Source: an uncultured Lachnospiraceae bacterium
GTDB lineage: Bacteria; Bacillota; Clostridia; Lachnospirales; Lachnospiraceae
NCBI GenBank assembly: GCA_910578085.1
Contig: CAJTPM010000038.1
Location: 1 to 15,910 of the forward strand
Direction of reading: 5' to 3'
DNA: 15,910 nt
Under the pieces are notes generated by a model, which saw only the letters and a program-made list of their open reading frames with translations, made no database searches and had not been told where the DNA came from. Position 1 is the stretch's first letter; each line of letters starts with the position of its first letter. This document shows positions 1 to 6,666 of this stretch, in pieces. The translations under genes were made by a program, and so were the position numbers.

Positions 1-52
1 TATCAACCACCCTTCTTGGAATTCCCTATATTTGAATTATACAGGAAGCTCC

Positions 53-607
53 TTACATTGCAAGTTCTTCAATCGTCAATTTGACATCAGCCGACAGTTT
101 CTTAATATCGGAATTGACTTTCTTTTCCCTTTTCTTCCGCATCTCACCTTCCGGCAGCGTGGACAGGATCCATTTTTTGTGCTTCACCAACGCCGCTATC
201 GTGTCCGCGGTGTCCAGAAACTCCCGATGTACTTCTGCGCTTACAGACCACTTATCCGCCAGATAATCTGTTATCTTCTTTTCTTCCTCAGAATACACCG
301 AATCTGCATACCCCAGATTCACCAGATTCCAGATGATCCTTGCAAGATCGGACGCATCCCTCAGCGTGCCCCAGTTTTCACCTGCCTGTTCATCAATCTT
401 TTCTTTGACAATCACACTGAAAATATTGTTTTTCCCTTCCGTCAGCTCTCCGCATCTGGCGATGATTGCTTTTCGGTCATCAGCACTGATATCCAGTTCC
501 TTGCATATCGTACCGAAAATCTTTTTTTCACCCGGAGATATCTCTCCGTCCGCCATCATATAGAGATAATACAGTATGGCTTCCCCTTCTTTGTTGTCTT
601 CAAACAT
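53..607 (-). CDS. TerB-like (tellurite-resistance/DjlA-N-like) helical protein
   Basis: This is a 184-residue soluble, all-helical protein with no signal peptide or membrane segment. Residues 1-150 have the look of a TerB/DjlA-N fold: an N-terminal helix followed by MMADGEISPGEKK (17-29), the acidic 'DG-E-I-S-x-x-E' loop typical of that family, and a later similar EEEKKITDYLADKW stretch. The last 35 residues are a Lys/Glu-rich helix. TerB-like domains occur in metal-stress and phage-related gene sets and are often thought to sense or bind something at the membrane; the activity here is unknown. The ATG follows AAGGAGGTG by 7 nt, and this site overlaps the stop of the upstream 519-residue gene (12-base gap), so the two are cotranscribed and probably cofunctional. 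The family call is by pattern only and is moderately secure. Confidence 0.7.
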   Translation of the reverse strand: MFEDNKEGEAILYYLYMMADGEISPGEKKIFGTICKELDISADDRKAIIARCGELTEGKNNIFSVIVKEKIDEQAGENWGTLRDASDLARIIWNLVNLGYADSVYSEEEKKITDYLADKWSVSAEVHREFLDTADTIAALVKHKKWILSTLPEGEMRKKREKKVNSDIKKLSADVKLTIEELAM

Positions 608-619
608 TTCTGCACCTCC

Positions 620-2179
620 TTACAGCTTAAATGTACTTCCCATCATCATCTTTGCGTTAAACTCTTCCATACTGGAAAAGGATACTTCTCCGCCGAAATT
701 TTCCGTGATTGTATTTGTGCTTTCGATAAACCAGTCAGCGTCCCCGAGTTCCAGGGCATTCCTTATTCCCGTGAAGGATTCTCTGAAAATATCCATGGAA
801 CCTGTCAGATATTCATTGACGATACGTTCCATCTCCGCTCTGCATTCACGGATGATCTTAATGTGCTCCTCGCAGGCCGCTTCGATCTGAATCCTCTGCT
901 CATGTGCAAGTTTTTTTTCTTTTAACGCCTGGGTCAGCACCCCATATGCGGCTGAAGAAAAAGCATAACCGACCATTCCGCCGATCAGGCCTCCCACCAC
1001 CGGAATGGGAATGAGCGTCTGCCCGATCACGGAGAACATCGCTGAAGACACCATCCCGGTCCCCTGTTCTCCAAGTGTCTCCAGGCACTCTACACCGTCT
1101 AGTTCTCCCTTAAAATAGCGGGTAAGCGTTCTCCCTGCGGAGACAGCCGTGGCAACGATTGTTCCGGCAGCATTTGTTTTGGACAGTGCCCGTACATACT
1201 CTGATTTCGAATTCTGCATGGCGCCTTTGAGGGCGGTTCCCGCAAAACCTGTTCCATAGCCGACCGCGGCAGTCGATGCCGTTTCTTTTGCCACATTTTT
1301 TACCGCATCATCGGGATCCGTTTCTCCCTTACAGACCGCCACAAGATTTTTTACGATCGATACGCTGCCGCCAATGAGCGCCGCTGATCCGGCTGTTTGG
1401 AATCCCGCTCTGTGCGAGATCTTTATCACATCGGCTGCTGTGGATAATTCCGGATGCATACGCGCAAATAGGGCCTCTTTGCTCGAAACGGAACTCTTTC
1501 GCAAATTCTTTCTGATTTTTTCCAGTTTGTCGATTCTTTCCTGCAGCTTTTGAACCTGTTCGGCATTCCCGACACTTTTCTGCTTTTCCAGCTGGCGGGT
1601 TAAACGTTCTATTTTTTTCTCCGCCTCCTGCATAATCTGATCATACTGATCAGACGGTACCTCTATCTTCACATCCTTTTCAAGATACTTTTCAAACTTT
1701 TTCGACTGAAGCTTTTCCAATGCTCTACTGGCAGCTTCCTTTCCCGCAGGATCCTTCTCTGATGCCCCTAAAAATTTCATCTGCGCTCCAGAGCCATCGA
1801 TTATATTTCCATTGCGGTCCAGCATAACCGTATCATGCAGCGGATCATTTACCCGCCCAAGATCATCGGTTCTGCTCTTCCGAACAGGATCGCCGTGAAT
1901 AATGTGTTCCGCGTTGGTGCGGGCGGTATCCTTCACTTCGGCGGAAAAACCGGCCTGCTGGTGTGTATTCTGATATTTATAGTCAGGATTCACCTTTTCA
2001 TCCGCAATCTGCTTTAAGCCTTTTGCCAGCGTTTTACCACTTTCATGATCCACACCGGAATATGCCACATAATGCTGTTTAGCCGCTTCTCCGTACCTTT
2101 GAACCGCCTCATAGGAAGCCCCGGCAACTCCCGCATTCAAAATATCTTTCTGTCTGTACTTTTCTTCTTTTTTATCCAT
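620..2179 (-). CDS. Hypothetical protein with coiled coil and glycine-zipper-like hydrophobic segments
   Basis: I do not recognise this 519-residue protein as a named family. Residues 10-100 form a polar helical domain (AGVAGASYEAVQRYG; later GFSAEVKDTARTNAE). Residues 100-140 hold RTDDLGRVNDPLHD and a DRNGNIIDGSGAQMKFLG segment; the style of this N-terminal half recalls large proteins of mobile elements or polymorphic toxins. Residues 180-228 are a Lys/Glu/Gln coiled coil. Residues 258-415 are Gly/Ala-rich with four hydrophobic stretches (about 261-283, 303-320, 336-350, 375-415), including PIPVVGGLIGGMVGYAF, as in pore-forming or glycine-zipper proteins. The C-terminus is helical and soluble. 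There is no signal peptide. AGGAAGG lies 10 nt before the ATG. The TerB-like gene follows at once, so both probably act together. A membrane-inserting effector or stress protein is inference only. Confidence 0.75.
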   Translation of the reverse strand: MDKKEEKYRQKDILNAGVAGASYEAVQRYGEAAKQHYVAYSGVDHESGKTLAKGLKQIADEKVNPDYKYQNTHQQAGFSAEVKDTARTNAEHIIHGDPVRKSRTDDLGRVNDPLHDTVMLDRNGNIIDGSGAQMKFLGASEKDPAGKEAASRALEKLQSKKFEKYLEKDVKIEVPSDQYDQIMQEAEKKIERLTRQLEKQKSVGNAEQVQKLQERIDKLEKIRKNLRKSSVSSKEALFARMHPELSTAADVIKISHRAGFQTAGSAALIGGSVSIVKNLVAVCKGETDPDDAVKNVAKETASTAAVGYGTGFAGTALKGAMQNSKSEYVRALSKTNAAGTIVATAVSAGRTLTRYFKGELDGVECLETLGEQGTGMVSSAMFSVIGQTLIPIPVVGGLIGGMVGYAFSSAAYGVLTQALKEKKLAHEQRIQIEAACEEHIKIIRECRAEMERIVNEYLTGSMDIFRESFTGIRNALELGDADWFIESTNTITENFGGEVSFSSMEEFNAKMMMGSTFKL

Positions 2180-2370
2180 AAAAACAAAACCTTCCTGAAT
2201 ACCCGTACTGAAATGATCCGATCAGCATTCCTTTAAATTCCGCCAATTTTTCAATCGGGATCTGGAATATACCTATATCATTTTCAATGAGCACTTTATT
2301 TGCCCCTCATTAACTTTTGAATTTCAGAAACTATATAAATATAGCTATGCCATAAGACATAGCCAAAATA

Positions 2371-2393
2371 TGAAACCACCATCAGCGGTTTCA
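2371..2393 (-). terminator. Probable terminator after the PD-(D/E)XK gene
   Basis: A perfect 7-bp inverted repeat (TGAAACC / GGTTTCA, 9-base loop) lies 63 bases past the stop of the nuclease gene. On the minus strand it is followed by TATTTT, a short and imperfect U tract. A second weaker dyad, GCTATG/CATAGC, follows at 2344-2363. The placement between two units supports a terminator, but the U tract is weak. Confidence 0.4.
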
Positions 2394-2455
2394 TCTCTTT
2401 TACAACTTCCACTTACAGGTAGGACTTACCTTAAAAATATAATAACACACAGTAC

Positions 2456-2623
2456 TTAAATGTCAATATGTCCCGCGCTGTTTTTCCGGGCAAGCTCTTC
2501 CTTTAACTTTTTGTTTTCTTCTTCCAACTTTTTGTTCTCTTCTCCCAGCTTTGTGTTCTCTTCTCCCAGCCTGGTGATCTCTCTCGCCTGTTTCATAATA
2601 TCTTCTACCATCTGTATACGCAT
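2456..2623 (-). CDS. Possible internal short form: C-terminal coiled coil of the nuclease
   Basis: An in-frame ATG (residue 271 of the nuclease) is preceded by AAGGTG at 2630-2635, 6 nt upstream, a usable Shine-Dalgarno sequence. Initiation there would give a 55-residue peptide consisting almost only of the heptad coiled coil. For enterobacterial Rpn proteins a small protein made from an internal start is reported to block the full-length toxic nuclease; the same logic could apply here. The family here is related but not identical, and a purine-rich stretch before a Met can arise by chance, so this is a hypothesis. Confidence 0.3.
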   Translation of the reverse strand: MRIQMVEDIMKQAREITRLGEENTKLGEENKKLEEENKKLKEELARKNSAGHIDI

Positions 2624-3433
2624 CCTAATCACCTTCGAATCTCTCTTTACCGTCTCCACCATCCTGTGAATCTCACGCAGATCCTCATTCACCGCGTTCC
2701 CATAGACGGAATTCTCCATATAGCACAACAGCTGCCTTACTTCCTCGCTCGGGATTCCCACAGTTCCCTTTGTGTACAGGAACACTGTGTAAGCCCCGTC
2801 CTCATACGCCATCTCTGGCTCTTCCAGGCACTTATTTCTGACCGTATACACCATACGATTTAATCCAAACGGATCGTATGGCAGGATCATGATCACGACC
2901 ACATCCTTCAGTGAATCATAATCCGCGCCGGAGTTTAAGTTCCTTGCCGCGATCTTTCCATGGTAAAAACGCGTCCTGCGGGGCAGCATCTTCTTATCAC
3001 AGGAATTCCTGTCTGGTTCTATGTCGTAGACCGTGGCATTTTCTCCGCTTCCCTCCTCTATCTCCGGCTCCAGACAAACATCGAGCCTCGCCCCGTGCAG
3101 ATCAATATCTGCGCCATAGATGAATTTCTGGGCTGTGACAGACAGATGCTTCACTTCCCTGCCTAAAATGATCTTCAGCAGGATCTTCACAAACCTCTCT
3201 CCAATCTCCGGGAAAGTTACCACCGAACCGAACAGGAAATCCTCCAGCAGGTTCATTTCCGCCAGCTTTCTTCTTGCGGCCTGCTCAATTTCCGCCCGCT
3301 CCAGGTCCTCCCCGCCCGTAAGTGTCTGTTCCGGCAAAATCTGCCTGACCTCTGTCTGTTTTTCGTTCTGTTTTTCTGTTTGCTCCGCTGCTTCTTTCGG
3401 CTTTACCGCTTTCTTTTTTTCTGTCTCTTTCAT
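2456..3433 (-). CDS. PD-(D/E)XK nuclease family transposase-like protein (Rpn-related)
   Basis: This 325-residue protein belongs by pattern to the PD-(D/E)XK 'nuclease family transposase' group (PDDEXK_2), related to Rpn recombination-promoting nucleases. After a Lys/Glu-rich N-terminus (1-45), the segment MNLLEDFLFGSVV (60-72) resembles the usual entry motif. The nuclease core shows GARLDV (D118) and VYDIEPDR (E139). The third core position is E-P-D rather than the usual E-x-Q/K, so catalysis may be altered or that position filled differently. RTRFYHGKI and VVVIMILPYDPFG follow, matching the family's order. Residues 270-318 are a coiled coil with heptads such as GEENTKL and GEENKKL. The start is ATG at 3433, with AAGGAG 7 nt upstream; the in-frame ATG at 3475 lacks a ribosome site. 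The gene is monocistronic, with its own promoter, a structured leader and a probable terminator. No terminal inverted repeats were seen, so transposition is not implied. Confidence 0.85.
   Translation of the reverse strand: MKETEKKKAVKPKEAAEQTEKQNEKQTEVRQILPEQTLTGGEDLERAEIEQAARRKLAEMNLLEDFLFGSVVTFPEIGERFVKILLKIILGREVKHLSVTAQKFIYGADIDLHGARLDVCLEPEIEEGSGENATVYDIEPDRNSCDKKMLPRRTRFYHGKIAARNLNSGADYDSLKDVVVIMILPYDPFGLNRMVYTVRNKCLEEPEMAYEDGAYTVFLYTKGTVGIPSEEVRQLLCYMENSVYGNAVNEDLREIHRMVETVKRDSKVIRMRIQMVEDIMKQAREITRLGEENTKLGEENKKLEEENKKLKEELARKNSAGHIDI
2507..2569 (-). repeat. Three tandem 21-bp repeats encoding coiled-coil heptads
   Basis: Three adjoining 21-base units lie at 2549-2569, 2528-2548 and 2507-2527; the first two differ by one base. 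They encode LGEENTK, LGEENKK and LEEENKK. A degraded fourth unit continues toward the C-terminus. The exact 7-codon period means gain or loss of a unit lengthens or shortens the coiled coil without a frameshift. Confidence 0.9.
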
Positions 3434-3440
3434 ACAGTTT

Positions 3441-3465
3441 CTCCTTCCGTATTTAGCGGAAAGAA
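3441..3465 (-). promoter_or_regulatory. Hairpin sequestering the Shine-Dalgarno site of the nuclease gene
   Basis: On the minus strand TTCTTTCCG, a 7-base loop (CTAAATA) and CGGAAGGAG can form a 9-bp stem with two G-U pairs. The 3' arm contains the whole AAGGAG ribosome site (3446-3441) of the nuclease, whose ATG lies 7 nt beyond. Closing the stem should hide the ribosome site. Regulation through opening of this stem, or simply low basal translation, is inferred from the pairing. Confidence 0.6.
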
Positions 3466-3626
3466 GAGCCTGCATGATATCAGACTGTTAACTTAAAATT
3501 TACCTTATCACCATTCCCCTGCAATCCGCCATATTTGTTGAAATGTCTACATTCCATTTTCATAACAGGGATTGTCAACCGAAATGGTTAGATGTTTCAT
3601 CAGACGTTTTCCCGATATGTGTTACT

Positions 3627-3655
3627 ATTGTAACAGGTAATCAGATCCGCGTCAA
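3627..3655 (-). promoter_or_regulatory. Sigma-70/SigA-type promoter for the nuclease gene
   Basis: The minus strand reads TTGACG (3655-3650), a 17-bp spacer, then TACAAT (3632-3627); each hexamer matches consensus at 5 of 6 positions. Directly upstream is an A-rich run with seven consecutive A, resembling an UP element. Transcription would start near 3620. Confidence 0.7.
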
Positions 3656-3775
3656 CTAAATTCTTTTTTTATTATTCCTTTACCAGGCTATCAGTTATTT
3701 TTCACAGAGCGGGGAAATGCACATAGGCTGCTTCCTTTCTATCATCGATGCATATCGATACGTCAACCGATGTCC

Positions 3776-5671
3776 TCAATGCTCTATTTCATCAAAATGA
3801 ACTTTTCCCAACGCATAATAGGCAACATAGTCCTCCGAAATATAATAATAGTACGCCACCGGACATCGAAGTAGTCCAATCACATTTTCTTTTGTCTCCT
3901 CAGTCCAGGGATATGCCTTTTTCTCCATTTCATTCCCGGATTTTTCGACCGCTTCTCTCAACATCTCATCCGGATTATCATCTTCCGCTTCGTCGATCCA
4001 ATGTGCCGCCCATTCGTAAGCGTCCCTGTCCTCCGGATATCTCCCGCCATTCTCAAAATCTTTTACCGCCTCAAAAACAGCCCCCTCATAGTTCAATCGG
4101 CAGCCATCATTGTGGGCTACGATTTCACTGCCCTGTCTGTCATAAAAACTGTAGTTATCCTCTGCCGATACCCTGTAACCGTCCCCCCATTCGCTGACAG
4201 TATCACACACAATAGCAAAGAGCGGATCTCCGTTCTTGTCCGTCAGTTCCCATGTATCTTTCTCCTTTACCGCCATGGAACCGTCGGAAAACAGACTGAT
4301 CGCATCGTACTCCAAAGGCATTTCCACCGTCCCGTCATACCGGACGATGCCCTCTTTCCCGTCCAGCCGCGCAACCGCCCTGTCCTCCGTAAAGTCCGAT
4401 AAACTGTCATAGATCGCCGGAATTTTTACAGAAAAGTCCTCCATGGAGAGATACCCCTTCTTTCCGGTAGCCGCATCCGTGACATACAGGCCATCGGCAG
4501 CCCCTGGGACATACCGGGCTCCCTGATTCCCCACGCAGTAGATATCGCTGTAGAGAAACGGCACCCTGATCTGGCCGTCATAATCCAGAACGCCATACTT
4601 TCCGTTTTCGTCCTGCATGATGACAAGTTCTTTTCCGGGTATCACTGTAAATCGCTCATATATGGGTTCCCAGATGATCCTGCCGGTTCTGTCGGCCAAC
4701 CCTTCTTTTCCGTTTTGATACAAATAAAATACGTCTTTTCCATCCCCGCCTTTCGATACCTCATCCCAGGATCCCGAAGAGACCTCTCTGCCGTCCCTGT
4801 CAAAAAAATAAAACATGCCTTCCTTGCGGGCAGTGATACAGGCCTCCTCCAGCGTGACATCCTCATATTCGAGTGGAAGGATCTTTCTGCCGTCCTTTCC
4901 GATCACCCCGAGAAATCCGCCCCTCATCACCACTGCAAGTCCCCCGTAAAAATACCCCGCATCCTCATAAACCGATTCGATCACAGTCTTACCGCTTTGA
5001 TCCATATACCCGTACAGCCCGTCCACACTGAAATAGGCAAGCTCCTCCCGAAAGGAACTGATACTGTCGCAGTCCGTCAACTCTAAAATCACGTTTCCCT
5101 CTCTATCGATCAGTCCATACTGTTCTCCGATGGAAAAATAAGCCACTCCCTCTCTGAACGGAGACGCCTGATCATAGATAAAAGGTAAAACCGTCTCCCC
5201 GTCCTTTCCGATATACCCATATTTGCCGTCTAAAAGAGCACACCCGAGCCCCTCGGAAAAGGGAGACGCCTCACTGTATATACAGGGCGTTATCTCCCTG
5301 CCATCCTCCGACAGATAGCCGTAAAGGCCACCCTCATCCGAAGCATAATTTCTGACATTTCTGTAGCAGTAGACGCCCTCCGAGTACACCGCCCACTCGA
5401 TCTTTTCTCCCTCCGGTGAAATCACGACAATGGAATCCGATGAATCCGCAGCTTCGCTGCTGTCGCCCTGCTCTGCCAGATCTTCCTGCTGTTTTGCCGG
5501 ATCTTCCTGCTCCCCCACCGGGTTTTCCTGCCTTTCTGTCAGATTTTCCTGCTCCTCCGTCTGTAATATATCTGCACTGTCCCTGACCGCTTCTTCCTGC
5601 CCACACCCTGTCGGGCCAAAAAGCAGTACCAGAAATACTGCCATTTTTATAACAGTTTCTTTTGTTTTCAT
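3776..5671 (-). CDS. WG-repeat lipoprotein, probably surface-exposed
   Basis: This 631-residue protein starts with a short basic N-region and a hydrophobic core (10-19) ending in FGPTGC, so Cys23 is the likely lipidated residue; the lipobox is imperfect, with Pro at -3. Residues 24-80 are an acidic, Gln/Glu-rich linker with four heptads. Residues 95-520 carry many degenerate WG-type repeats of about 45 residues: YGYLSEDGREITPCIY, YGYIGKDGETVLPFIY, YGLIDREGN, YGYMDQSGKTVIESVY, YGVLDYDGQIRVPFLY. The usual Trp-Gly is mostly Tyr-Gly. Residues 520-631 are a different, acidic C-terminal domain ending in Tyr-rich sequence. WG repeats are thought to form beta-rich binding surfaces; no ligand can be named. 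I chose the ATG at 5671, which has AGAAAGG 9 nt upstream and sits right before the signal sequence. An alternative ATG at 5746 overlaps the upstream stop as ATGA but would add a 25-residue extension before the signal peptide. Confidence 0.85.
   Translation of the reverse strand: MKTKETVIKMAVFLVLLFGPTGCGQEEAVRDSADILQTEEQENLTERQENPVGEQEDPAKQQEDLAEQGDSSEAADSSDSIVVISPEGEKIEWAVYSEGVYCYRNVRNYASDEGGLYGYLSEDGREITPCIYSEASPFSEGLGCALLDGKYGYIGKDGETVLPFIYDQASPFREGVAYFSIGEQYGLIDREGNVILELTDCDSISSFREELAYFSVDGLYGYMDQSGKTVIESVYEDAGYFYGGLAVVMRGGFLGVIGKDGRKILPLEYEDVTLEEACITARKEGMFYFFDRDGREVSSGSWDEVSKGGDGKDVFYLYQNGKEGLADRTGRIIWEPIYERFTVIPGKELVIMQDENGKYGVLDYDGQIRVPFLYSDIYCVGNQGARYVPGAADGLYVTDAATGKKGYLSMEDFSVKIPAIYDSLSDFTEDRAVARLDGKEGIVRYDGTVEMPLEYDAISLFSDGSMAVKEKDTWELTDKNGDPLFAIVCDTVSEWGDGYRVSAEDNYSFYDRQGSEIVAHNDGCRLNYEGAVFEAVKDFENGGRYPEDRDAYEWAAHWIDEAEDDNPDEMLREAVEKSGNEMEKKAYPWTEETKENVIGLLRCPVAYYYYISEDYVAYYALGKVHFDEIEH
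5468..5551 (-). repeat. Four 21-bp repeats in the acidic linker of the WG-repeat protein
   Basis: Four successive 7-codon units encode QENLTER, QENPVGE, QEDPAKQ and QEDLAEQ (residues 41-68). The DNA repeats around an attttcctg/atcttcctg core on the plus strand. The units form a flexible spacer between the lipid anchor and the repeat domain. Confidence 0.8.
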
Positions 5672-5742
5672 ACGCTGCAGCCTTTCTGAATTACAAATGA
5701 GTAATTTTTCCACAACAACAATTCCTTCTCCCCGCACATGGA

Positions 5743-5961
5743 TCATGATACCCACAATACCTCTTCCTGAACCAATCCGGCCACACCGTTCTGTAAATCA
5801 CCTCTTTTCAGATATCCATCCCCGTACTTTATGATCAAAACTTTTGGTATACGCCCGTAGATCCTGCCGCTCTCACCCATCTCAAGTTTCTCAGATGCCA
5901 TCTCATTATATATGGAAATACACTTATCTAAAGCCAACTTTACAACAACGTTTATATCCAC
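5743..5961 (-). CDS. Small hypothetical protein, start possibly frameshifted
   Basis: I do not recognise this 72-residue protein. It has an amphipathic N-terminal helix (about 3-28) followed by a basic, probably beta-rich part containing GRIYGRIPKVLIIKYGDGYL. There is no signal peptide or membrane segment. The start is a GTG with AGAGGC about 8 nt upstream. Just upstream, in another frame, an ATG at 6008 opens an 18-codon frame (MADTKDLMTDVEEAILWI) that ends at 5952, overlapping the GTG by 10 bases. Joining the two frames would give one longer continuous helix, so the gene may have lost its original start by an indel. Its TGA overlaps an ATG of the next gene's alternative start (ATGA). The gene fits between the 169-residue gene and the lipoprotein gene and is likely cotranscribed with both. 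Confidence 0.5.
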   Translation of the reverse strand: MDINVVVKLALDKCISIYNEMASEKLEMGESGRIYGRIPKVLIIKYGDGYLKRGDLQNGVAGLVQEEVLWVS

Positions 5962-6017
5962 AATATTGCCTCTTCTACATCCGTCATAAGATCTTTCGTA
6001 TCAGCCATCCCAATCTT

Positions 6018-6527
6018 TTACGCCCTCTTATCAAAAGTAGATGCGTTAACATCACTTGTCATAATCATAAACGGATACTCGTCGTTATGGGGGAACAACA
6101 GTTCCATGTACAGATTCCCCAACAAACTTTTTACTTTATCCGCATCGATATCTGTTATTGGAAACTCCTCCATCTCCAGATGTTTTAAATTTTCCAGAAC
6201 CTTCTCAATATTCTGCCATTCCGGAGTTTCTGCCTGAACCTCCGTCTCGAGTTTATTTACGTTTTTCTGCGTTGGTTCTGTTTCCGGTTCTCTCACATCC
6301 TTCTGTGATATCCCCCGTTTTGCATTCCGCCTGTTTTTCCGTATTTCCTCCGTAATCTCCGGCAGCATGATCGGTTTTGTCTCTGGAATGTTATACACAA
6401 CATTTTTGCAGGTCTTTTCAAAGCACTCCGGATCATACTGTGCCAGATAATTCAGATCTTCTATAGTCAGCTCTCTTTTGTGATGTATTTTCAGATAGAT
6501 ATTGATAAGACGAGTATCCTTTTCCAC
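6018..6527 (-). CDS. Hypothetical protein, 169 residues, two small domains with a charged linker
   Basis: I do not recognise this protein. Residues 1-60 form a helical N-terminal segment (TRLINIYLKIHHKREL, then YLAQYDPECFEKTCKN). Residues 61-105 are a charged, Thr/Glu/Gln-rich and probably disordered linker. Residues 106-169 form an acidic C-terminal segment with NIEKVLENLKHLEMEEFP and a hydrophobic YPFMIMTSDV strand. No signal peptide or membrane span is visible, so it is probably cytoplasmic. GGCAGGAAGCC and an AAGGGGG lie just before the ATG. It is the first gene after the VWA operon, separated by 139 bases that hold a candidate promoter, and it precedes a small hypothetical gene and the WG-repeat lipoprotein. 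A shared function with them is suggested only by spacing. Confidence 0.7.
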   Translation of the reverse strand: MEKDTRLINIYLKIHHKRELTIEDLNYLAQYDPECFEKTCKNVVYNIPETKPIMLPEITEEIRKNRRNAKRGISQKDVREPETEPTQKNVNKLETEVQAETPEWQNIEKVLENLKHLEMEEFPITDIDADKVKSLLGNLYMELLFPHNDEYPFMIMTSDVNASTFDKRA

Positions 6528-6568
6528 GGCTTCCTGCCCCCTTATCAGTTACATTGTCACTTTTATAC

Positions 6569-6597
6569 ATTTTACCATTCTCAGACTTTCTGCACAA
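6569..6597 (-). promoter_or_regulatory. Candidate extended -10 promoter for the 169-residue gene
   Basis: On the minus strand TTGTGC (6597-6592) is followed by a 17-bp spacer ending in TGG and then TAAAAT (6574-6569). The -10 is 5 of 6 and has the extended TGn element, while the -35 is poor (3 of 6). The start point would be near 6562, about 35 nt before the ATG at 6527. Confidence 0.45.
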
Positions 6598-6666
6598 TAA
6601 CCAGCCGATTGTCTTCCCCGGTATCCGTAGCACAAATGCTTGTTACTGTTTGTAAGCTTACCGTCC

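Larger units (their letters stand above)
3434..3775. other. Intergenic region: promoter and long leader of the nuclease gene
   Basis: These 342 bases between the WG-repeat gene and the nuclease gene contain no convincing coding region on either strand. They hold the promoter at 3627-3655 with an A/T-rich block upstream (3656-3680), a leader of about 187 nt, and the hairpin over the nuclease ribosome site (3441-3465). Nearer the WG gene is a small dyad ATCGAT-GCAT-ATCGAT (3744-3759) without a U tract, so I see no clear terminator for the WG gene. Confidence 0.7.

Noticed and set aside
3573..3578. TTGACA on the minus strand as a second -35 for the nuclease gene
   Set aside because: No acceptable -10 lies 16-18 bases downstream, while the 3627-3655 promoter has both elements.
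3744..3759. ATCGAT-GCAT-ATCGAT dyad after the WG-repeat gene as a terminator
   Set aside because: The stem is short and A/T-rich, and no U run follows on the minus strand.
2456..3775. Insertion sequence around the transposase-like gene
   Set aside because: No terminal inverted repeats or target-site duplication were seen at the flanks; the family name reflects its fold rather than proven mobility.
6433..6633. 66-codon minus-strand frame overlapping the 169-residue gene start
   Set aside because: It overlaps a better-supported gene in another frame, and the overlap looks like out-of-frame reading of it.
6652..6661. GTAAGCTTAC palindrome after the VWA gene as a terminator or operator
   Set aside because: There is no loop or U tract and no second copy; a 10-base palindrome is expected by chance.
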